This document shows positions 8,878 through 17,086 of a stretch of DNA of 64,000 nucleotides, in pieces. Positions within the stretch are counted from its first letter, which is position 1, and each line of letters begins with the position of its first letter. The notes below the pieces were generated by a model. The model saw nothing but the letters and a program-made list of their open reading frames with translations. It searched no databases and had not been told where the DNA came from. The DNA is from Phragmitibacter flavus. Its GTDB lineage: Bacteria; Verrucomicrobiota; Verrucomicrobiia; Verrucomicrobiales; Verrucomicrobiaceae. The DNA lies in the NCBI RefSeq assembly GCF_005780165.1, contig NZ_VAUV01000002.1:248001-312000 (forward strand), read 5' to 3'. Both the position numbers and the translations under genes were made by a program.

Positions 8878-11583
8878 ATGAATAGGTTTGCTTTTTTGAT
8901 TGCTGGATGGGTGCTGGCTGCGGGGATGGTTGTTGGGCAGCAACAACTGGAGAGGGATCCGTTGACAGGCCTGGTGGGGGAGGAAGAGGAGCCTGTGGGT
9001 AAGGGCGAATGGCGGTTGAATACAACGTTGCTGAGAATGTCGAGGGCGGATGCAGGCAGATTGTTGTTGGAAGATGTTGGTGGGGCGAGTTGGGAGGAGA
9101 AGCTGGTGAAGTTGAAGGATGGGGGGAAGTTGGAGAGGGTTAGTTCCTGGACAGATGAGGTGAGAAGTCTGAAGGGGGAGTGGGGCGGGATGGGCAGGGT
9201 TGAACATCGTTATTTGTCGTTGATTCATGTGGCGCGTTATTGGGATAACTTTATCGAGAGTGAAGTTGGCAAGTCGAAGCGGCCTGACATGGCCGAGTTG
9301 CTGAACATGATGGGGGAAGGCGATCGCGCGACTTGGGGCGAGGTGGGTTTTGAAATTGATGAGGTGACGCAATTGGTTGATTTGAATATCCATCTGCACA
9401 TCAACCGGGGTTTGCTGGAACGGGAATGCAAGAGTTGGCCGCTGCCTAACATGAGTGTGTTTAAGGCAATCTTTAGACCGTGGGAATTGAAGGCTTGGGG
9501 AAAGGTGGCGCTTAACCGAGTGTTCCTTATGGGGGCTCAGATGGATGTGGATGGGAGAGATCTTATTGCGCCTCAACCGACGAATGAGCAGTTAAAAGAA
9601 TTGGCTGAGCGCAAGGTGTTTGAGGTTGAGAATGAGATGGTGCTTTTTGCTTTTGGAAAGGTGGTTGGTGCTGAGGCAGATCAGGCACCGGTGCCGGAGG
9701 TCAGGTCGGATTCGGGATTGAGGATGCAATGTTGGACGCTGGCGGTTGAGCCGCAGAGTTTTTCGAAATGGATGGCCAATCGGAAGGGGACTGGAGGCGA
9801 TGAGGGGGCTTTGAAGCGGTGGTTGGAGGGCAAACAAGCGGAGTTGCTGGCGTGTTCTGCGGTGACGTTGGGATTGAATGAGGAGTGCCGGGTGGACAGC
9901 AAGGTTACCTGGGAGGACGTGGGAGGATTTGAACCGAGTGGCAATTCGCGAGAGTTCCGGGTGGTGCCTTGTGAGACGATGCAGTTTTCGATGAAACATC
10001 ATCTCAGGGCGGTGGTGAGGCAGACTCCTGACATTAAAGGGGAAGCGCGCTCGAGGAGGTGGAAGGTTTATGTTGAGGCGGGGAGACCGGCGGCACCGGC
10101 GGTTTGGAAGTGGTGGAAGAGTTCGATGGAAAGAGGCGATGATGACCCGTGGGGGGTTGAAGTGCCGGAGGCTGATGCGGACCCGTATCAGGAGAACGGG
10201 AGTGAGGCGTTCAAGACCGACTTGGATTTGGACTTAGGCGAGGTGGTGATGGCAAGTGCGGGATTGAAGGACGGACGTGTGCATGCGACCTTTGTAAGGT
10301 TGGTGAATGATGGGCCGATCAAAACCGAGGATGAGAAAGTTAGGCTGGCGCTTGAGGATCCCAGGCGGTCGCGTGGGTTGACGACCTGGATCATTGAAAC
10401 ACCGTTGGATTGGGGGGATAAGTTGTTGAGGGTAAGATCATTGGATGCTGTCGCTTTCGGTAACGAATTGCTGGCAGCGGTAGATGATGGTTCGGCTGAG
10501 GTGGTAGGGCTGTTAAGCAATGAGCGACTTGATGAAGAAGGGAATCTGATGTTGGCGAAGCCGTTGGTGTTTTTTGGAGGGTATGGGGTGTTGGCTCACC
10601 CTCATGCAAAAGGGATTTTGTTTAGATCAAGGAGTGTGGGTTTGGAGTCGGTGGGGGATCAGGCAACTAGGTTTAGGCGGGTATATGATCCCACGGGAGG
10701 GGGTGAGTGGTTGGAGACTGTGATGGTTCGTTCCACGCGGCTCCGGGGTTGGAACCAGTGGGGAGTGTGGTTGTCGCAGTTGAAGAATTTTCACGCTGGC
10801 AATTCGGGCTTTAAACAACCTGAGTTAGCTAGTCATGAGATGGCGTTGTCGGCTGCTTTGTGCCCGGGTGTAGCGAAACTGATTGCGGTCACGCAAACTT
10901 CGAAAGCGGCGATGAAAGAGGGGATGGTTGGTAAATTGAGATGGTATGTGTCGAAGTTAGATGTGCATAAAAAGTGGGAGACGGCGGTGGTTACTCCCGT
11001 GGGAAAACATCCAATCAAAGAGCGGGGGATGGTGCAGGCGATGGTTTTGAAAGGAGATAGCGAATCGTTGGACGCGGCGCGATGGTTGGAGATGCTTGGT
11101 GCGGGGGTATGTGAGGTGATCGACTCGGCCACATTTGCCGGGGGTGATGGAACGCTGAAAACAGGGATGGATTATTACTTTCTCAATGGTCGTGACTACC
11201 AACAGACTGGGTCGCAGGATGAGGAGTTGGTTTTTTCAGCACCTGAGAAAATGCCTGAACAGACGAAACTCGCAACGGTGATGGGTTTATGGCATCGGCT
11301 GGTGGGATTAGAGATTACGATCTCTGGGGAGGATTGGTCGATCTTTCGCGATGAAGAGGCACCGAAAGTTGTGACGGATGTTTTCCCGAATGTCAAAGTG
11401 GACTGGCCTTTTGCAGGTGACGAAAGGTATGAAAAGTCACCCAAGTTGACGGTGAATGTGCAGCGTCCGATTTTTAACATTCAACGGGTGAACGGAAAGC
11501 TGCCTGCAATGGGAGACGCGGTGATTCAGAGACTTTCAACGGATACGGTGTTGCTGCTGCGCAGGATTCCGCTGACTCGATGA
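8878..11583 (+). CDS. Large exported protein of unknown family, second of the tandem paralog pair
   Basis: 901 aa from the ATG at 8878. This start gives MNRFAFLIAGWVLAAGMVVGQ, which aligns with the signal peptide of the preceding paralog; upstream in-frame starts (TTG 8836, ATG 8854) would spoil it. It is collinear with the previous protein over its whole length: shared segments include DPLxGLVGEE, LNxTLLRMxxADAxRLLLEDVGG, VHATFVR, TWxIETPLDW, NSGFKxP and TVNVQRPIFxIQR. It keeps the fourfold module pattern. Divergence is spread evenly with several indels, so the duplication looks old. Function is unknown; tandem retention and export suggest two subunits or two specificities of one envelope component. 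Confidence 0.85.
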   Translation: MNRFAFLIAGWVLAAGMVVGQQQLERDPLTGLVGEEEEPVGKGEWRLNTTLLRMSRADAGRLLLEDVGGASWEEKLVKLKDGGKLERVSSWTDEVRSLKGEWGGMGRVEHRYLSLIHVARYWDNFIESEVGKSKRPDMAELLNMMGEGDRATWGEVGFEIDEVTQLVDLNIHLHINRGLLERECKSWPLPNMSVFKAIFRPWELKAWGKVALNRVFLMGAQMDVDGRDLIAPQPTNEQLKELAERKVFEVENEMVLFAFGKVVGAEADQAPVPEVRSDSGLRMQCWTLAVEPQSFSKWMANRKGTGGDEGALKRWLEGKQAELLACSAVTLGLNEECRVDSKVTWEDVGGFEPSGNSREFRVVPCETMQFSMKHHLRAVVRQTPDIKGEARSRRWKVYVEAGRPAAPAVWKWWKSSMERGDDDPWGVEVPEADADPYQENGSEAFKTDLDLDLGEVVMASAGLKDGRVHATFVRLVNDGPIKTEDEKVRLALEDPRRSRGLTTWIIETPLDWGDKLLRVRSLDAVAFGNELLAAVDDGSAEVVGLLSNERLDEEGNLMLAKPLVFFGGYGVLAHPHAKGILFRSRSVGLESVGDQATRFRRVYDPTGGGEWLETVMVRSTRLRGWNQWGVWLSQLKNFHAGNSGFKQPELASHEMALSAALCPGVAKLIAVTQTSKAAMKEGMVGKLRWYVSKLDVHKKWETAVVTPVGKHPIKERGMVQAMVLKGDSESLDAARWLEMLGAGVCEVIDSATFAGGDGTLKTGMDYYFLNGRDYQQTGSQDEELVFSAPEKMPEQTKLATVMGLWHRLVGLEITISGEDWSIFRDEEAPKVVTDVFPNVKVDWPFAGDERYEKSPKLTVNVQRPIFNIQRVNGKLPAMGDAVIQRLSTDTVLLLRRIPLTR

Positions 11584-11705
11584 ATGGGCGTTTCGGGGCG
11601 GGATGCGCTAATTCGAGAGAATAGGGTTGGAGCCTGGAAGTGTCGGCAGCGGACAATGATGAGGCATCATCGCGGGGAATCGGAACGGAGGACGAATCTC
11701 GAGAT

Positions 11706-11724
11706 GACAGACTGGATGTCTGTC
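11706..11724. repeat. Small perfect hairpin in the convergent gap 11584-11748
   Basis: GACAGAC (11706-11712) pairs with GTCTGTC (11718-11724) around TGGAT. Twelve bases on, ACAGACTGGA occurs again followed by AGTC, so the segment looks like a decaying tandem palindrome. A second palindrome, ATGATG-AGG-CATCAT, lies about 40 bp upstream. The gap has no gene that I can support. Confidence 0.5.
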
Positions 11725-11748
11725 GCACGCACAGACTGGAAGTCGGAG

Positions 11749-13131
11749 TTACGCGAGGTCGGTCAACGCCGTATCGGCATCGCCGAACTGGTTCATTTTG
11801 ACTCCCATGCGGTCCATGACGGCGAGGTGAAGACGGCAGAGTTTGCGGTTTTCGTTTTTGCTGTAGTCGAGCATGCGGTTGCCTTTGATGGTGCCGCCGC
11901 CGCCGCCGGCAAGGAGGATGGGGAGCTGCTTGGAATCGTGAGCGTTGCCGTCCCAAAGGCTGGAGCAAAACATGATCATGCTGTTGTCGAGGAGGGAACG
12001 CTCGCCTTCGTTGGTGCCGTCCATTTTTTGCAGGGTCTCGGAGAGCAGCTGCATGTGGTATTGATTGACGCGCTGATACATGTCGAGGCGCTCGGGATCA
12101 TTGGCGTGGTGGGAGAGTTCGTGCTGGCCGCCTTTGATGTTGCCAAGGAAGCCGAAGTTCATGCCGGACAGGTCGTTGTTGAGCATCATGGTGGCGATGC
12201 GGGTGCGGTCCATCTGAAACGCGAGGACCATGATGTCGAGCTGGAGCTTGAGGTGATCGCGCACATCGGCGGGGATGCCGGCTTCGGGTCGGGCAAAGGT
12301 GGGGGCGGTGACGGTGGGCTGCCAGCCGTGGCCGTTGGTGTTGGCTTTGCTAAACTGGTCGGCTTTCTCGATGCGTTGTTCGAGTTCGCGGACAGAGGTA
12401 AAATATTCGTCGAGCTTGTGGGCGTCGCGGCCGCTGACCTTGCCACGCAGGCTGTTGGCATCGCTGAGGACGGTGTCGAGCACGCTTTTGTCGCGGCGTC
12501 GTTTGGAGCCGTCGTCGAAGAGCTGGTCGAAGGCTTGTTGGGGATAGATTTCCTTCGGGGCCGGGGTGGTGGGGCTGCTCCAGGAGATGTAGGCGGAGTA
12601 GATGGAGGTGAATCCGCTGTCGGTGCTGTAGCGTGGGCCTTCGGTGCCTAGGACGATGCTGGAGGCGGGGGTGTGTTTGCCGATTTGTTGGGCCATCAAC
12701 TGGTCCATGGTGGTGCCCACCTGGACGTCGGTGGTGGTTTGTTTGACGGTGAGTCCGGAGAGGAGGTTCATCTTCGGGTAGTGCCCGCCGGGTCCCATGA
12801 CGGTGGTGGGATTCCACAGGCCTTTGAAGACGAGAAGCTTGTCCTTGATGGGTTCAAGGGGGCTGAGGGTCTTCATCAGATCGAGACCATTGGCTCCGTT
12901 GGTGGCACCCCAGTGGTGCGGGTTGACGCCATTGCCCATGAACATCGCGGCGAAGCGGCGTGGGGCTCCGGTAGCGGCTGCGGCTCCGGCTTTACCTTGG
13001 ACGGTGCTGCCCCAGGCGTTGACAGATTCAAGCCAAGGGAGGCCGAGGGCGACGCCTGCGCCACGAAGGAAATGTCGGCGGGAGAGGCTGCGGGAGCTGG
13101 AACTGGAGCTTGAACTTTGGCGAGGTGTCAT
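11749..13131 (-). CDS. Tat-exported HxxSHH protein (DUF1552 family)
   Basis: 460 aa. A Ser-rich N-terminus leads into a twin-arginine signal, RRHFLR at residues 17-22, followed by a hydrophobic GAGVALGLP stretch. The family hallmark H-E-L-S-H-H is present in GGQHELSHHAND, about three quarters along. DUF1552 (PF07586) proteins are abundant in Planctomycetes and Verrucomicrobia and are usually paired with DUF1592/DUF1588 cytochrome-like proteins; no partner is adjacent here. The molecular function is not established; the histidines suggest metal binding. It is divergently arranged from the PQQ-type gene at 13336. Confidence 0.9.
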   Translation of the reverse strand: MTPRQSSSSSSSSRSLSRRHFLRGAGVALGLPWLESVNAWGSTVQGKAGAAAATGAPRRFAAMFMGNGVNPHHWGATNGANGLDLMKTLSPLEPIKDKLLVFKGLWNPTTVMGPGGHYPKMNLLSGLTVKQTTTDVQVGTTMDQLMAQQIGKHTPASSIVLGTEGPRYSTDSGFTSIYSAYISWSSPTTPAPKEIYPQQAFDQLFDDGSKRRRDKSVLDTVLSDANSLRGKVSGRDAHKLDEYFTSVRELEQRIEKADQFSKANTNGHGWQPTVTAPTFARPEAGIPADVRDHLKLQLDIMVLAFQMDRTRIATMMLNNDLSGMNFGFLGNIKGGQHELSHHANDPERLDMYQRVNQYHMQLLSETLQKMDGTNEGERSLLDNSMIMFCSSLWDGNAHDSKQLPILLAGGGGGTIKGNRMLDYSKNENRKLCRLHLAVMDRMGVKMNQFGDADTALTDLA

Positions 13132-13335
13132 GGATAGGGCGTGATGTCTCGGAGAAGAGGAAGGGCGTGACGGGGGTTAGAAGGATACGTGCCCAAGTTG
13201 GGGAATCTGTCGGCGGAATGATGGTCGTTTCGGAATCAAAACTTCGGCAAGGCTTGGAAAGTGTTGGAAGGGTGACGGCGTTTACTTGACCGGCAACCGT
13301 ATTGCATGGTTTGCTGGGTAATATTTTGTTTTCTT

Positions 13336-14640
13336 ATGTTCCGTATTCTTCCTGCTCTTGTGATCGCCATGGTGCCGTTTGGCGGCTTTGCCCAACTTGC
13401 GACGAAGCCGTTGTTCTGGCCGGACAAACAGGGCCCAACGCGGGACAGCATCGTGCCGGAGGCTGAGGCGGAAAAGTTGCCCCTGGAGTGGGATGAGGCG
13501 AGTGGGAAGGGGATCGAGTGGAGGACGGCTTATGAGGGCGAGGGGCATTGTTCGCCGGTGATCGGGGGAGATCTGGTGTGGTTTACGTCGGCGACCAAGG
13601 ACGGGAAGAAGATGTATGTTTATGCGATCAACCGGCATGATGGCAAGGTGGTGCATCACAAGCTGGTTTTTGAGAATGAGGCACCGGAGGATTTGGGGAA
13701 TCCGTTGAACAATTATGCGGCACCTTCGTGTGTGCTGGAGGAGGATGCGGTGTATGTGCATTTTGGCACTTACGGAACGGCGCGGCTTGATCCGTTGACG
13801 GCGGAGAAGGTTTGGGAGCGTCGCGACATCAATGCGCGGCATTTTCGGGGACCGGGATCGTCTCCGGCGTTGTTTGGGGATTTGCTGGTTCTGACGTTTG
13901 ACGGGATCGACAAGCATTTTTTGACGGCGCTCAACAAGAAGACGGGCGAGACGGTTTGGTTGACGAATCGGAGCACGGATTACAAAGATCTGGGACCGGA
14001 TGGCAAGCCGTTGTTGGAGGGGGATTATCGCAAGGCTTATGGGACGCCGACGTTTGCAAAAGTGGGGGAGGTGGACCAGTTGCTGTCGGTGGGGTCAAGG
14101 GCGGCGTTTGGTTATGAGGCGCTGACGGGGAAGGAAATTTGGACGATCACCCACGAGGAATACAATGCGTCGTCGCGTCCGGTGGTGCGGGATGGGGTGG
14201 CTTATGTGAACACGGGATCGGGGGGCGCGCATTTGATCGCGGTGAAGCTCGATGAAACGACCAAGGGGGACGTGACGAAGTCGCATGTGTTGTGGGATCG
14301 GGACCGGAGGAATTCGGATTTGTCGAGTCCACTGTCGATCAACGGGTATTTGTTTCAGGTGTCGGGTTCCGGGGTGGGGATGTGCGTTGACATGAAAACG
14401 GGGGAGGATATTTGGAGTGAACGGGTGTCACCGGGCAAGTTCATCTCGGCACCGCTGGCGACGAAGGAGCGCTTGTATTTTTTCAGTGATGCGGGGTTTG
14501 GGACGGTGGTGGCGGCGGGTCCGGAGTTCAAAGTGCTGGCGCAGAACAAGTTCAGTGAGCCGGTGACGGCGTCGCCTGCGGTGGCGGATGGGGCGTTGTT
14601 TGTGAGGACGAAGACGCATCTGTGCAAGGTGGTGAAGTGA
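13336..14640 (+). CDS. Exported PQQ-type beta-propeller protein
   Basis: 434 aa from the ATG at 13336, chosen because it gives a clean signal peptide (MFRILPALVIAMVPFGGFAQ); a start 30 bp upstream would add an unlikely N-terminus. Successive blades of the outer membrane assembly BamB/PQQ-dehydrogenase type are seen: G-x-L-V-W, LDPLTAEKVWERRD, LNKKTGETVWLTNRS, YEALTGKEIWTITHEE and DMKTGEDIWSERV. These tryptophan-docking repeats form a propeller. Proteins of this class in Verrucomicrobia/Planctomycetes lack an assigned enzymatic role, and PQQ binding is not implied by the fold alone. Confidence 0.85.
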   Translation: MFRILPALVIAMVPFGGFAQLATKPLFWPDKQGPTRDSIVPEAEAEKLPLEWDEASGKGIEWRTAYEGEGHCSPVIGGDLVWFTSATKDGKKMYVYAINRHDGKVVHHKLVFENEAPEDLGNPLNNYAAPSCVLEEDAVYVHFGTYGTARLDPLTAEKVWERRDINARHFRGPGSSPALFGDLLVLTFDGIDKHFLTALNKKTGETVWLTNRSTDYKDLGPDGKPLLEGDYRKAYGTPTFAKVGEVDQLLSVGSRAAFGYEALTGKEIWTITHEEYNASSRPVVRDGVAYVNTGSGGAHLIAVKLDETTKGDVTKSHVLWDRDRRNSDLSSPLSINGYLFQVSGSGVGMCVDMKTGEDIWSERVSPGKFISAPLATKERLYFFSDAGFGTVVAAGPEFKVLAQNKFSEPVTASPAVADGALFVRTKTHLCKVVK

Positions 14641-14650
14641 TGGGGGGGAG

Positions 14651-14685
14651 TTCTTGGTTCTTGGTTCTTGGTTCTTAGTTCGTAG
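14651..14685. repeat. Heptanucleotide tandem repeat (TTCTTGG family), 5 units
   Basis: Units TTCTTGG, TTCTTGG, TTCTTGG, TTCTTAG, TTCGTAG follow one another exactly, starting 10 bp after the stop of the propeller gene, in a 163-bp gap before pabB. Confidence 0.85.
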
Positions 14686-14714
14686 TTGGCGGCGAGTGGT
14701 GGAGTGGGGATGAT

Positions 14715-14731
14715 GCGAAGTGAAACTTCGC
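14715..14731. repeat. Dispersed palindrome, type C (GCGAAG-N5-CTTCGC)
   Basis: GCGAAG (14715-14720) and CTTCGC (14726-14731) surround TGAAA. They are followed by GGTCCC and a second small inverted repeat (TCCC-N6-GGGA). An almost identical copy with the same GGTCCC tail lies at 25870-25886. It sits between the propeller gene and pabB. Confidence 0.7.
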
Positions 14732-14803
14732 GGTCCCTTTAATGGGAATGTGCTTGCGTGATGGGGTTCTGACCGCACTCTTGCGGGGAACTTTATTCAT
14801 TGA

Positions 14804-16021
14804 ATGACGGTGTTGTCGGCCCAGCTTCCGGTGGCTGCTGCGTTTCCTGCCCCAGTGCAGGTGGCGGCGAGCTGGCGTGGTCGCGAGGGATTGGCGTTTT
14901 TGGACAGCTCGATGCGCAGTGGTGAGCAGGGGCGGTCAATGATTGCGGTCGAGCCGGAGTCAATTTTGCGCGGAAGGTTGATGGAGGATGCCGACGGCTT
15001 GAAGCGGTTGTTGAAAGAGAGGAAAGGGGAGCCGGGCGGATTGTTTGGCTGGGTGGGATTTGATGGAGCGTTTGTTTTTGGGGTGTATGACCGGACTTAT
15101 GTTTTTGATCATGCCCGGCAGGTCTGGTGTGGGGAAGCACCGGAGTTAGGGGGGGGCGGTGATGATGAAACTGAGGGTGGTTTGGAAGGGCGATTGAAGT
15201 TCGGGCCCTTGATGGAGAAGTCGGATTTTTGTGGTCGGGTGGAGAGGGCGTTGGAATACATTGCGGCTGGGGACATTTATCAGGTGAACTTGTCGTATCC
15301 GTGGGAGGCGATGTGGCCCGAGGGGCGGGACGCGTGGGGATTTTACGAGCGGTTGAGGGCGGTTTCGCCGGCACCGCATTCCGCTTTTTATGATCTGGAC
15401 GGGGTGCAAATTTGTTGTGCTTCGCCGGAGTGTTTTTTGACGATGGAGGGTCGGCGAGTGGTGACGCGGCCGATCAAGGGGACGAGGCCACGAGGGGCGG
15501 ATGCGGCGTCTGACTGGTCACAGGCGGCAGATTTGCTGGCGTCACCGAAAGAACGGGCGGAGTTGGTGATGATTACTGATTTGTTGCGCAACGACCTGGG
15601 TCGGGTTTGTGAATTTGGCAGCGTGAAGGTGAGTGGTTTGTGCGAGTTGGAGCGGTATGCGCAGGTTCAGCATCTGGTTTCCACGGTGGAGGGTGAACTG
15701 CGGCCTGAGGTGGATCATGTGGAGGCATTGTTGCAGTGTTTTCCAGGGGGAAGCATCAGCGGGGCACCGAAGAAACGGGCGCTGGAGATCATTGGGGAGT
15801 TGGAGCCGAATCCGCGTGGCATTTACACCGGGGCAATGGGGTATTTTGGCTTTGATGGGACCAGCCAATTTAACATTGTGATCCGCACGGCATGGGTGCA
15901 GGGGGATCGGATGCGGTTTTATACCGGGGCGGGGATCGTGGCGGACTCAGTGCCGGAGCGGGAGTGGGAGGAGACGCAGCACAAGGCGGCGGGGTTGCTG
16001 AAGGCGGCGGAGAGGTTTTGA
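14804..16021 (+). CDS. pabB: Aminodeoxychorismate synthase component I
   Basis: 405 aa, chorismate-binding enzyme. Conserved motifs run in order: GDIYQVNLSYPW (156-167), ASPE (206-209), PIKGTRPRG (223-231), FPGGSISGAPK and a C-terminal YTGAGIVADS. The lysine in PIKGT (K225) is the residue that distinguishes PabB from anthranilate synthase TrpE, which has PIAGT. It should convert chorismate plus ammonia to 4-amino-4-deoxychorismate for folate synthesis. The amidotransferase PabA and lyase PabC are not in this window. The N-terminus is short compared with E. coli PabB. Confidence 0.9.
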   Translation: MTVLSAQLPVAAAFPAPVQVAASWRGREGLAFLDSSMRSGEQGRSMIAVEPESILRGRLMEDADGLKRLLKERKGEPGGLFGWVGFDGAFVFGVYDRTYVFDHARQVWCGEAPELGGGGDDETEGGLEGRLKFGPLMEKSDFCGRVERALEYIAAGDIYQVNLSYPWEAMWPEGRDAWGFYERLRAVSPAPHSAFYDLDGVQICCASPECFLTMEGRRVVTRPIKGTRPRGADAASDWSQAADLLASPKERAELVMITDLLRNDLGRVCEFGSVKVSGLCELERYAQVQHLVSTVEGELRPEVDHVEALLQCFPGGSISGAPKKRALEIIGELEPNPRGIYTGAMGYFGFDGTSQFNIVIRTAWVQGDRMRFYTGAGIVADSVPEREWEETQHKAAGLLKAAERF

Positions 16022-16062
16022 GGGGATTGACTTTCTCACCGCGAGAGGGGAAAATTTTAGCT

Positions 16063-16326
16063 ATGCAAAAGGACCCTGTCTATTGCCCCATTTGTGGGGA
16101 TCTTACTGTGCAGGTGGTTGCTGAGTTGAATCGCAAATGGTGGAATGCATTGCTGACAGCTTTCGGCAGTTCGTGCCTGGAAGTCAAGACGCCCGAAGGT
16201 GGCTGGTTGACGTTCATGAAGCCGTCGAGAGGAACCTCAGGTTTATATTGCACCAAGTGTGGGGCGCTTACGCTGGCTCCGTCGATTGGGAGGCATCGGG
16301 AGCAATTGGGGCTGGATAAAAACTGA
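16063..16326 (+). CDS. Small zinc-ribbon protein, unknown function
   Basis: 87 aa from the ATG at 16063. CPICG (about residues 8-12) and CTKCG (about 67-71) form a likely four-cysteine zinc ribbon. Between them is a segment with KWWNALLTAFGSSCLEVK. It starts 41 bp after pabB and is probably co-transcribed. It ends at a type A palindrome. I recognise no named family. Confidence 0.65.
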   Translation: MQKDPVYCPICGDLTVQVVAELNRKWWNALLTAFGSSCLEVKTPEGGWLTFMKPSRGTSGLYCTKCGALTLAPSIGRHREQLGLDKN

Positions 16327-16330
16327 ATGC

Positions 16331-16349
16331 AAGGCTCGAGACGAGCCTT
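16331..16349. repeat. Dispersed palindrome, type A (AAGGCTCG-N3-CGAGCCTT)
   Basis: Perfect 8-bp arms around AGA, followed by CTACGTTCTTT. It lies 4 bp after the zinc-ribbon stop and before the convergent L,D-transpeptidase stop (16359), where it may act as a terminator. Related copies are at 33891-33941, 41691-41709 and 52784-52804. Confidence 0.7.
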
Positions 16350-16358
16350 CTACGTTCT

Positions 16359-16964
16359 TTATCGCACGACCGTGACTGGCATGCCGACGAAGGCGTGCTG
16401 GTAGAAGACGGGGACGATGTTGCGGTCCATGCGGATGCAGCCGTGACTGGCGGGATAGCCGGGGAGGAAACCCTGGTGCATGCCGACGCCTGTGTTGGTG
16501 AGTCGCATCCAGTAAGGCATGGCGGCGGGAACGTATTTGCCACCGGGGGGAACGGATGAGCGGGGGGTGGCGTCGTCATTGACAATGCGACCACTGGCGT
16601 CTTCGACATGGCCGTAAAGGTTGGAGAAGTGTTCGCGTTTTTTCTCGATGATTTTGTAGTTGCCGGCGGGGGTGTTGCGTCCGTGGGTGCCGGACGAGAT
16701 GGCGGCGACTCCGATGACGTGGTTGCCTCGGTGGAATTTGGCGACTTGTTTGTTGAGGTCGACGAGCACCCATGGCTGGCCGGAGGAACCGTCGTCGTCC
16801 CAATAGGAGACGGGTTCGGCTACGTCGAGGCGCTGGGGGTTCTGGGGAACCTGGCCGCCAAGCCCGCTGAGGTAGTCGGCACCGGCATTTGGCTCGGGTG
16901 TGGTAACGCAGGAACTGAGGGCGAGGACGAAAATGGCGAGGGTGAGCAGAAATTTCATGGTCAA
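16359..16964 (-). CDS. L,D-transpeptidase (YkuD domain) lipoprotein
   Basis: 201 aa. A lipobox-like LALSSC follows a short hydrophobic signal. The YkuD catalytic region contains the upstream His in GMHQGF and the nucleophile motif SHGCIRM, whose cysteine attacks the tetrapeptide stem. The enzyme should make 3-3 cross-links or attach proteins to peptidoglycan. The start at 16958 (MKFLL) is equally good. The gene is read leftward and is convergent with the zinc-ribbon gene. Confidence 0.92.
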   Translation of the reverse strand: MTMKFLLTLAIFVLALSSCVTTPEPNAGADYLSGLGGQVPQNPQRLDVAEPVSYWDDDGSSGQPWVLVDLNKQVAKFHRGNHVIGVAAISSGTHGRNTPAGNYKIIEKKREHFSNLYGHVEDASGRIVNDDATPRSSVPPGGKYVPAAMPYWMRLTNTGVGMHQGFLPGYPASHGCIRMDRNIVPVFYQHAFVGMPVTVVR

Positions 16965-17045
16965 GATTTACCGCACTGGTGGCCCTGAAGTGGACAGGAT
17001 TCAAACAAAAAGCGGTGTGGATGTTCCAAGATGCATCGTGCGCGT

Positions 17046-17074
17046 TTGCGCACGGCAATCTTCAATGCTAGTCT
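17046..17074 (+). promoter_or_regulatory. Possible sigma-70-type promoter of rseP
   Basis: TTGCGC (17046-17051), a 17-bp spacer, then TAGTCT (17069-17074), 12 bp before the rseP ATG. The -35 box overlaps a perfect hairpin GTGCGC-GTTT-GCGCAC at 17038-17053 that could be an operator. The match is weak and rests on spacing and position only. Confidence 0.25.
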
Positions 17075-17086
17075 TGCCTCCCTTTT

